A stretch of 35,236 nucleotides of DNA from JAMOAW01 sp039908535 (GTDB lineage: Bacteria; Pseudomonadota; Magnetococcia; Magnetococcales; JADFZT01). Below, piece after piece: positions 8,049 to 14,311 of this stretch. Both the position numbers and the translations under genes were made by a program. Position 1 is the stretch's first letter. Each line of letters opens with the position of its first letter. The DNA lies in assembly GCA_039908535.1 (NCBI GenBank), contig JAMOAW010000014.1, forward strand, positions 1 through 35,236, written 5' to 3'. The notes beneath the pieces are model-generated. The model did not search any database. It worked only from the letters and a program-made list of their open reading frames with translations, and was not told where the DNA came from.

Positions 8049-8177
8049 CAAGACCTTGGGGGGCGGAGAACCGCCCCCCAATCCCCCCATCCTTCTTTTT
8101 CAATTCTTAAAAAAAAGAGGGGGTTTGGGGGATTCATCCCCCAAGGTTTTGCCTTTGATTTTTTGCCCGCAGGGCAT
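8049..8177 (+). repeat. Family B palindromic repeat, copy 1
   Basis: Order: CAAGACCTTGGGGGGCGG, a matching CCGCCCCCCAATCCCCCC arm, TTCTTAAAAAAAAGAGGGGG, GGGGGATTCATCCCCC, AAGGTTTTGCCTTTG, and the right-end palindrome TGCCCGCAGGGCA. It occupies the divergent bpt-hslV gap (7885-8219), which otherwise shows only AT-rich sequence. Because it lies upstream of hslV it cannot simply be a 3'-end terminator there. Confidence 0.85.
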
Positions 8178-8190
8178 CCTGTTCTAAAAT
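8163..8190 (+). promoter_or_regulatory. Possible hslV promoter using the repeat end as -35
   Basis: TTGCCC (8163-8168, inside the repeat's right-end palindrome) and TAAAAT (8185-8190) are 16 bases apart. hslV starts 30 bases further on. The -35 match is only partial, and a TATAAA at 8191 is an alternative -10. Confidence 0.3.
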
Positions 8191-8219
8191 TATAAAATCT
8201 TTTGGATTTTGGAGGTTAT

Positions 8220-8747
8220 ATGTTTAAGGGGACGACAATATTGTCGGTGCGTCGGCAGGGACAAGTGGCTATGGGAGGGGATGGCCAAGTCACTTTGGGC
8301 AATATTGTGATCAAGGCCAATGCCCGTAAGGTCCGCCGCATGCAAAATGGGAGTGTCCTGGCCGGTTTTGCCGGATCGACGGCCGATGCTTTTACTTTGT
8401 TTGAGAGATTTGAAGGAAAATTGACCAAACATGGCGGGAATTTGACCCGTGCAGCGGTGGAGTTGGCCAAAGATTGGCGCACTGATCGTATTTTACGCCG
8501 TCTAGAGGCGATGTTGGCGGTGGCCGATCATACGACAAGCCTGCTTATTACCGGTACGGGGGATGTTTTGGAGCCAGAGGGGGGGTTATTGGCCATTGGG
8601 TCGGGCGGTCCTTACGCCGAATCGGCGGCCAGGGCCTTGCTGCGGCATAGCGACCTGTCGGCCCGTCGAGTGGTGGAAGAGGCCCTGGGCATTACCGCTG
8701 AAATTTGTATTTATACCAACTCTAACTTGATTATCGAAGAGCTGTAA
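8220..8747 (+). CDS. hslV: HslV, peptidase subunit of the HslVU (ClpYQ) protease
   Basis: 175 residues from ATG 8220, chosen because GGAGG (8211-8215) precedes it; an upstream TTG at 8202 lies before that site. Threonine-type proteolytic core of the ATP-dependent HslVU protease in the cytoplasm, a homologue of proteasome beta subunits. The mature N-terminus should be TTILSVRR after removal of a short propeptide (MFKG), leaving Thr5 as nucleophile. Conserved blocks are GDGQVTLGN, KVRRMQNGSVLAGFAGSTADAFTL (two adjoining motifs), ELAKDWRTDR, IGSGGPYA and ICIYTNSN. It ends in TAA, and hslU begins at the very next base, so the two form one translationally linked operon. Confidence 0.97.
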   Translation: MFKGTTILSVRRQGQVAMGGDGQVTLGNIVIKANARKVRRMQNGSVLAGFAGSTADAFTLFERFEGKLTKHGGNLTRAAVELAKDWRTDRILRRLEAMLAVADHTTSLLITGTGDVLEPEGGLLAIGSGGPYAESAARALLRHSDLSARRVVEEALGITAEICIYTNSNLIIEEL

Positions 8748-10139
8748 ATGGCCGAATTTACTCCCCGTGAAATTGTATCGGAATTGGATCGTTATATCAT
8801 TGGTCAAAACAATGCCAAAAGGGCCGTTGCCATTGCCCTGCGCAATCGTTGGCGACGTCAGCAATTGGTATCGCCCATGCGTGAAGAGGTCTATCCCAAA
8901 AATATTTTAATGATCGGCCCAACAGGGGTCGGAAAAACCGAGGTTGCCCGTCGCTTGGCCAAAATGTCGGACGCCCCTTTTATCAAGGTAGAGGCCACCA
9001 AATTTACCGAGGTGGGGTATGTCGGTCGTGATGTGGAATCCATCATCCGCGATTTGGTGGATTTGGCGGTCAAAATGACGATGGAGCAGTCCAAAGAAGA
9101 GGTGCGTTCCAAGGCCTTTGATTTGGCGGAAGAGCGTCTTTTGGATATTCTTTTACCAAAAGGCAATAAAAAAAATTCCGACCATCACCTGAGTGCGCTA
9201 TTTGGTCATAAAGATGCCTCTTCCGATTCAGAAGAGGTGCCAGTTGAGGATAAGGGTACACGGCAAAAATTTCGTAAAATGTTGCGTGAGGGGCGTTTAG
9301 ACGATCGGGAGGTGGAGGTGGATATTCGTGAGCCCCGTTCGTCTGGTCCCACTTTAGAGGTGTTCACGCCACAGGGGATGGAGGGTATTAATATTCAGGA
9401 GATTTTGGGTTCTGTTTTAAGCGGAAATCGATCTCGTAAACGTCGGGTGCCAGTGGGTGAGGCGATGAAACTGCTGATCGACGAAGAGGCCGCTAAATTG
9501 GTGGATCGGGAACAGTCGCAAAAAATGGCGATTGATAAAGTCGAGCAGTCTGGAATTGTCTTTTTAGATGAGTTGGACAAAGTGTGTTCCCGTGGCAATG
9601 AAATGCGTGGTGGTGGGGATGTCTCTCGTGAAGGGGTGCAGAGAGATCTGTTGCCTTTGGTCGAGGGGACCACGGTTTCCACCAAATATGGCATGGTTCG
9701 CACCGACCATATTTTATTTATCGCCTCTGGTGCCTTTCAACTCTCCAAGCCTTCGGATCTTCTTCCAGAGTTACAGGGTCGGTTGCCCATTCGGGTGGAG
9801 TTGAGCAGTTTAACGCGGGAGGATTTTGTGCGCATTTTGACCGAGCCAGAAAACGCGCTTACCCGTCAATATATGGCATTATTAAAAACCGAAGGGGTTG
9901 ATCTGGTTTTTCAGGAAGATGGTATTCAAGCTTTGGCAGAGATTGCCGCACGGGTCAATGAAACAACAGAAAACATTGGGGCGCGCCGTTTACATACGGT
10001 CATGGAGAAACTATTGGATCAGCTTTCGTTCACGGCCTGTGAGCGACAGGGTGAAACAGTGGTGATTGATACGCAATATGTGGAAAGTCAGCTTACAGAT
10101 TTGGCCAACAATGAGGATCTCTCCAGGTTTATTTTGTAA
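8748..10139 (+). CDS. hslU: HslU, AAA+ ATPase unfoldase of HslVU
   Basis: 463 residues, slightly longer than typical HslU. Unfolds and feeds substrates to HslV. Residues 57-64 are the Walker A loop GPTGVGKT. Asp274-Glu275 lie in the Walker B segment IVFLDELDK. The inserted I-domain occupies roughly residues 110-245 and is charge-rich (EVEVDIREPRSSGP). The sensor/arginine-finger region includes LPELQGRLPIRVEL and NIGARRLHTVMEKLL. The C-terminal DLSRFIL tail is the peptide that docks into HslV. ATG directly follows the hslV stop, with GAAGAG just upstream. The stop is followed after about 10 bases by a family B repeat. Confidence 0.97.
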   Translation: MAEFTPREIVSELDRYIIGQNNAKRAVAIALRNRWRRQQLVSPMREEVYPKNILMIGPTGVGKTEVARRLAKMSDAPFIKVEATKFTEVGYVGRDVESIIRDLVDLAVKMTMEQSKEEVRSKAFDLAEERLLDILLPKGNKKNSDHHLSALFGHKDASSDSEEVPVEDKGTRQKFRKMLREGRLDDREVEVDIREPRSSGPTLEVFTPQGMEGINIQEILGSVLSGNRSRKRRVPVGEAMKLLIDEEAAKLVDREQSQKMAIDKVEQSGIVFLDELDKVCSRGNEMRGGGDVSREGVQRDLLPLVEGTTVSTKYGMVRTDHILFIASGAFQLSKPSDLLPELQGRLPIRVELSSLTREDFVRILTEPENALTRQYMALLKTEGVDLVFQEDGIQALAEIAARVNETTENIGARRLHTVMEKLLDQLSFTACERQGETVVIDTQYVESQLTDLANNEDLSRFIL

Positions 10140-10149
10140 GAGTTCAAAT

Positions 10150-10267
10150 CAAGACCTTGGGGGGCGGAGAACCATCCCCCAAGGTTTTAGTTCTTAAAAA
10201 AAAGAGGGGGTCTGGGGGATTCATCCCCCAGGGTTTGCCTCTGTTTTTTTCTTTTACCCGCAGGGTA
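10150..10267 (+). repeat. Family B palindromic repeat, copy 2
   Basis: A shortened copy: CAAGACCTTGGGGGGCGG, a reduced middle, AAAAAAAAGAGGGGG, GGGGGATTCATCCCCC and a degenerate right end ACCCGCAGGGTAT. It lies between convergent hslU and ssb and could serve as a two-way terminator. Confidence 0.8.
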
Positions 10268-10286
10268 TTTTGTGTGTGCAGGTCTC

Positions 10287-10896
10287 TTAAAATGGGATAT
10301 CGTCGTTAAAATCTGGCTCTTGATTAAAATTGGGTTGAGCCTGTGGTTTGGCTGGCGCGAGGGGTTCTTGGGGTGGATAGTTTTGGTCGAGATAGGCTGG
10401 GGGCTGGGGAGCGAAATTATTGGGCATTCCAAAGTTGGGTTGGACTGGTGAGCCATAGTTGTTTTTGACCGGTGCGCCATAGTTTGAGGAGGGGGGCTGG
10501 GCCTCATAACCCGGTTGAGGGGGGGGGGGCAAACGGTTGACCGGTGCGGGTGGGAGGATCCAACAGGATTAAATTGCAGCCATATCCGCTCAAGATAATC
10601 TCTGTGGTGTAGCGCTCTATGCCTTGTTGATCGGTCCATTTACGGGTTTGCAAACGTCCTTCCACCAGAGCTTTACTTCCTTTACGCAGGTATTGCTGGG
10701 CAATTTCGGCTAACGGGCTGAATATACTGACCCGGTGCCACTCGGTTTGTTCTTGGCGTTGCCCTTGTTTATCATTCCAAACTTGATTGGTGGCGATGGT
10801 GATGTTGGCCACGGATCGCCCATCCTGAAATTGACGGACTTCTGGATCCGCACCCAGGTGTCCGATCAATGTTACCCGATTTAAAGTTTTGGACAT
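10287..10896 (-). CDS. ssb: Single-stranded DNA-binding protein, split by a frameshift
   Basis: Binds and protects single-stranded DNA and recruits repair and replication enzymes through its acidic tail. The OB-fold part is intact (MSKTLNRVTLIGHLGADPEV, ITIATNQVWND, TEWHRVSIF, GSKALVEGRLQTRKW), starting at ATG 10894-10896 with GGGGAG upstream. After about residue 120 the frame enters an 11-C tract (coding strand) and stops at once (APPPSTGL), giving 130 residues. The neighbouring frame continues through a Pro/Gln/Asn-rich linker to DFNDDIPF and TAA at 10287, exactly the conserved SSB tail. With 10 C residues the product would be one 202-residue protein of normal layout. It is therefore either a sequencing error, a slippage site or a recent mutation. 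Convergent with hslU. Confidence 0.9.
10519..10529 (-). other. 11-base homopolymer causing the ssb frameshift
   Basis: Eleven consecutive G on the plus strand (C in the ssb coding strand) at the border of the OB fold and the tail linker. Removing one base, or adding two, restores one continuous frame ending DDIPF. Confidence 0.9.
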
Positions 10897-10944
10897 ATGT
10901 GATGACTCCCCTTAAAAAAGTTTTTTGAAGTGTGAAAATTTTTA

Positions 10945-11091
10945 TGTATCGGAAAAATAAAAATCAAGACCTTTGGGGGCCCAGAACCGCCCTCCAATCC
11001 CCTCTTTTTTTTTTAGTTTTAAAAAAAAAAGAGGGGGTTTGGGGGATTCATCCCCCAAGGTTTTGCCTTTGATTTTTTGCCCGCAGGGCAT
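10945..11091 (+). repeat. Family B palindromic repeat, copy 3 (complete)
   Basis: A full copy with left end TGTATCGGAAAAATAAAAAT, CAAGACCTTTGGGGGCCC, the TTTTTTTTTTAGTTTTAAAA middle, GGGGGATTCATCCCCC and right end TGCCCGCAGGGCA. It fills most of the 345-base divergent gap between ssb and plsY. Beyond it only AT-rich sequence is seen, including a TAAATA 16 bases after the TTGCCC of the right end, a possible plsY promoter. Confidence 0.88.
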
Positions 11092-11241
11092 GACCTTCTA
11101 AATAATACGATAAAGGCAAGCGTGGTGGGATGCAATCTCTTACTGAACCTTTGTGACTGAATTTTTTCTGAAGAATTTTTTTTTGGCTTAAACCATGCTA
11201 GAGTATTCAAAATAATATGTATTATAGATAGGGTGGCCGGA

Positions 11242-11865
11242 ATGGAATTTAATTTTTATTTTATCCCTTGGCACATAGTCGTTTTTTGGTTTTTTGGCAG
11301 CTATTTAGCTGGTTCCATCCCTTTTGGTTTGCTCATGGCCAAGTGGGTGGGTGCGGGGGATATTCGCGGGCAAGGGAGCGGAAATATTGGGGCCACCAAT
11401 GTTATGCGGGTTGCGGGGCGAAAGCCAGCCGCTGTGGCTTTATTGTTGGATATGGCCAAGGGTTTTATACCGGTTTGGTGGGCATGTCGTTGGTATGGTG
11501 GGACCTCTGATTTGGTTTTTGGGGTTGCTTTAGCGGCTTTTTTGGGACACCTTTTTCCGATTTTTTTGGGGTTTAAGGGGGGAAAAGGGGTGGCCACTGG
11601 TTTGGGAATATTTTTGGCATGGACCCCTGGTGCAGCTTTGGCGGCGGTGTTGATTTGGATTTTGGTGGCTTTTTTGTTACGTTTCTCTTCATTGGCCTCT
11701 TTGATGGCTTTTGCCTGGCTACCAGCATTGATATTTTATACAGGTTCTATGAATGCCGTTTTAGTTTCAGCAATTATGACACCCATGGTGCTGTGGCGTC
11801 ATCGTTCGAACATTTTACGTCTTATACAGGGTACGGAACCCCGTATTGGTAAAAAGGGAACATAA
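11242..11865 (+). CDS. plsY: Glycerol-3-phosphate acyltransferase PlsY
   Basis: 207 residues from ATG 11242; a GTG at 11233 is an alternative start three codons upstream, and AGGGTGG just before the ATG favours the ATG. Polytopic inner-membrane enzyme that acylates glycerol 3-phosphate from acyl phosphate, the first step of phospholipid synthesis with PlsX. The three family motifs are visible: GSYLAGSIPFG with GQGSGNIGATNVMR, then AFLGHLFPIFLGFKGGKGVA, and a C-terminal LWRHRSNILRLIQGTE. About five hydrophobic helices. It ends in TAA immediately before the LysM gene ATG, the first gene of a plsY-LysM-dprA run also seen in other proteobacteria. Confidence 0.95.
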   Translation: MEFNFYFIPWHIVVFWFFGSYLAGSIPFGLLMAKWVGAGDIRGQGSGNIGATNVMRVAGRKPAAVALLLDMAKGFIPVWWACRWYGGTSDLVFGVALAAFLGHLFPIFLGFKGGKGVATGLGIFLAWTPGAALAAVLIWILVAFLLRFSSLASLMAFAWLPALIFYTGSMNAVLVSAIMTPMVLWRHRSNILRLIQGTEPRIGKKGT

Positions 11866-12936
11866 ATGAAAAAAAAATATTTTTATATGCTATTTGCGTT
11901 TGGTTTGTCCGCTATTAGCGCGCCTGTATGGGGAGAAGAGGGGGCTACCTCTGATCCGCATACGGTGATCAAGGGGGATACCTTGTGGCAAATTTCGGCG
12001 GATCATTTAAAAGATCCCATGGCTTGGCCGCATATTTGGCAGAAAAATCCACAGATTAAAAATCCGCATTGGATTTATCCAGGGGATAAGGTTCAATTGG
12101 GTTCGCCGATCAGAACCGATTCATCCGCTGGGCAAGAAAACCGAGAGCTTAAGCGACAGGTGGTGAAACTTTTTCCACATATGCAATCGGGGCCTGTTGT
12201 GCGTCAGGAAGTGGTCTTGACGGAGAAAAAAAGGATTTTTATTCGCCATTTTTTACAAAAGTCTGGATTGATCCAAGAAGAGGCTGTGCAGGGGGAGGGG
12301 GTGGTGATTGGTTCACCAACCGGGCGGCATCTGTTGGGTAAATCCGATCTGGTTTTGGTGCGTTTTGCGAAACCCACACCGGTTGGCATACAGTTGACCA
12401 TTTTTGGTGCTGGTTCGGCGTTGACTGATCCAGAAACTTCGGAATCTCTCGGTATCATCGCCAATCGTTTGGGGACGTTACGGGTGGTAGAGGTTACCCC
12501 TGAAGGACCGATAGCCCTCATTGAAGAGTCTTACAAACCCATCTCGCCAGGGGATCGGTTGGCTCTTCTGGATCCTGCGAATATGGACATTCAATTGCAA
12601 GATAACCTTCCTCATTCGATGCGTGGGTCGGTTTTAGAAATTGTGGATGCCTTGGGGGAGGGGGGCAGCAATCAGGTGGTAGCGGTTGGTGTGGGACGAC
12701 GCAATAAAGCGGTGTTGGGGGCGGTTTTGGATGTTTATCGGCAAAAAATCGCCACTCAAGATCCTGAAACAGGTGGGCAAGTTTGGTTTCCAAATAAAAA
12801 AATTGGTTATGCGGTTTTATTTTATGTGGGAGAAAAGGCCTCCTTTGCGTTGTTGTCTGGTACGTCGGAACCCATTCATCGCGGCGATCAGGTCATGGCG
12901 GGACCAAACCTGAAGGATTCTCAAAAAAGTTTATGA
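11866..12936 (+). CDS. Exported LysM-domain protein
   Basis: 356 residues. A signal peptide (MKKKYFYMLFAFGLSAISAP, cleavage near VWGEE) is followed by one LysM domain (about residues 32-80: HTVIKGDTLWQISADHL, IWQKNPQIKNPHWIYPGDKV). LysM binds peptidoglycan glycan strands, so the protein is probably periplasmic and wall-associated. The remaining 270 residues are beta-rich, with repeated RLG/VVEV and GDRLAL-like segments and no catalytic motif I recognise. The ATG follows the plsY stop with no gap, implying coupled translation. Genes of this type often precede dprA, which is the case here 77 bases downstream. The exact function is unknown. Confidence 0.85.
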   Translation: MKKKYFYMLFAFGLSAISAPVWGEEGATSDPHTVIKGDTLWQISADHLKDPMAWPHIWQKNPQIKNPHWIYPGDKVQLGSPIRTDSSAGQENRELKRQVVKLFPHMQSGPVVRQEVVLTEKKRIFIRHFLQKSGLIQEEAVQGEGVVIGSPTGRHLLGKSDLVLVRFAKPTPVGIQLTIFGAGSALTDPETSESLGIIANRLGTLRVVEVTPEGPIALIEESYKPISPGDRLALLDPANMDIQLQDNLPHSMRGSVLEIVDALGEGGSNQVVAVGVGRRNKAVLGAVLDVYRQKIATQDPETGGQVWFPNKKIGYAVLFYVGEKASFALLSGTSEPIHRGDQVMAGPNLKDSQKSL

Positions 12937-13013
12937 TCTCCTGTGTCCGTCTTGTCCCCTAAAAAAACCGAAGAACGACCCAACTTTCTACGGCGTTATC
13001 AGGTTTTATCCTT

Positions 13014-14153
13014 ATGAAAAAAATGAATCGGCGGCAGTTGATTGATTGGTTGGGGATTGTGCGTATTCCTGGTTTTGGGCCAGTTTTGCTTAACCGATTG
13101 ATAGATGGTTTAGGTTCTGTTGAAGCGGTGTTATCGGTCTCTGAGGCCGAATTGCGGGATGTTTCTGGGGTGCCGTTGCCTCTTTTGAACGCCATTTTAG
13201 AGATTCGTCATCGTCACCATCCGGTTCGACTGGCCATGGCTTTGGAATTGGATCGTTTGACCGCCATGGGTGGACGGGTTTTAATTCCGGGTGATGGGGA
13301 ATATCCGGCTATTTTGGGGAGCCTTTATGATCCTCCAGCGGCTTTGTTTGTGTTGGGGGATCCGCAATATCTTGCTGCAGACGACAAGATTGCGGTGGTT
13401 GGTTCACGGCGTGCCTCTCCAGCGGGTTGTCAAATGGCGCGCAAAATGGCCGCCCAGTTGGCATCTCATGGTTTAATAACGGTGAGTGGTCTGGCTTTAG
13501 GAATTGACACGGCAGCCCATCAGGGTGCCTTGGATGCCCAGGGTGCGACGGTGGCGGTGGTGGCGACCGGTTTGGATATTGAGTATCCTAAAGGGCAGGG
13601 GGAGTTGCGGCAGCGGATTGTTGAGCGCGGGTGTGTGTTGACCGAGGCCTTTTTGGGAACTGAACCGGCCCCTTATCTTTTTCCGGTGCGTAATCGTCTG
13701 CTGAGTGGATTAAGTCGCGGGGTGGTTGTGGTGGAGGCCACGTTGCAATCGGGATCGTTGGTGACCGCCCGTTGTGCTTTGGAGCAGGGTCGGGAGGTTT
13801 TTGCGGTTCCTGGTCCTATTTCGGATCCCCGTTCGCAAGGGGTGCATCAATTGCTCAAGCAAGGGGCTTGTTTGGTGGAGTGTGTTGAGGATATTTTGAC
13901 TGCGTTACATTTTTCATTGCGCCCTTTGCCAGTTTCAGACACTTTATCTCCTTCTGTTGCGGGAGCCAAGAGCAATGTGATCGCCGAAATTTTGGCCATT
14001 TTAACCCATGGTCCACTTCAGGCTGATGAGATTGCCCGCAGTTGTCAATTGACAGCTGGTGAGCTTTCCAGCATTTTACTTCAACTTGAGTTGGTTGGTG
14101 CCATTCGGCGTCAATCGGGAAATTGGATATCCCTGGATGGATCAGAAAAATAA
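13014..14153 (+). CDS. dprA: DNA-processing protein DprA (Smf)
   Basis: 379 residues. Loads RecA on incoming single-stranded DNA during natural transformation. Layout: an N-terminal helix-hairpin-helix/SAM-like region (WLGIVRIPGFGPVLLNRL), a central Rossmann-fold DprA domain (IAVVGSRRASPAG, TVSGLALGIDTAAHQGAL, VAVVATGLDIEYP, FPVRNRLLSGLSRGVVVVEA, SGSLVTARCALEQGREVFAVPG), and a C-terminal winged helix (about residues 315-375). Start at ATG 13014; a second ATG at 13023 is possible. The ribosome site is poor (AGG about 10 bases away). The stop codon TAA (14151-14153) is formed by the left-end sequence of a family B repeat. Presence of dprA alone does not show competence. Confidence 0.95.
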   Translation: MKKMNRRQLIDWLGIVRIPGFGPVLLNRLIDGLGSVEAVLSVSEAELRDVSGVPLPLLNAILEIRHRHHPVRLAMALELDRLTAMGGRVLIPGDGEYPAILGSLYDPPAALFVLGDPQYLAADDKIAVVGSRRASPAGCQMARKMAAQLASHGLITVSGLALGIDTAAHQGALDAQGATVAVVATGLDIEYPKGQGELRQRIVERGCVLTEAFLGTEPAPYLFPVRNRLLSGLSRGVVVVEATLQSGSLVTARCALEQGREVFAVPGPISDPRSQGVHQLLKQGACLVECVEDILTALHFSLRPLPVSDTLSPSVAGAKSNVIAEILAILTHGPLQADEIARSCQLTAGELSSILLQLELVGAIRRQSGNWISLDGSEK

Positions 14154-14281
14154 AAATCAAGACCTTGGGAGGCCCAGAACAGCCCTCCAATTCCCCTTTT
14201 TTTTTAAGTTTTAAAAAAAAAGGGGGTCTGGGGGATTCATTCCCCAGGGTTTTGATTTTGACTTTTTTGCCCGCAGGGCAT
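14140..14281 (+). repeat. Family B palindromic repeat, copy 4 (supplies the dprA stop)
   Basis: The left end ATCAGAAAAATAAAAATCAA overlaps the last codons of dprA, including its TAA. The right end is TGCCCGCAGGGCA at 14268-14280. It lies between two genes of the same direction, with topA starting 30 bases after it. Confidence 0.85.
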
Positions 14282-14311
14282 TCTGTTCAGGGGATTTAGG
14301 AGTAGGCCTCC

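Noticed and set aside
8049..8177. Regular repeats considered as CRISPR
   Set aside because: Copies are widely scattered, in both orientations, between ordinary genes, with no spacer array and no cas gene.
10187..10639. 150-codon minus-strand frame over the ssb tail
   Set aside because: It is a shadow frame rich in His/Pro/Ser that runs through a family B repeat; the real tail is in the adjacent frame.
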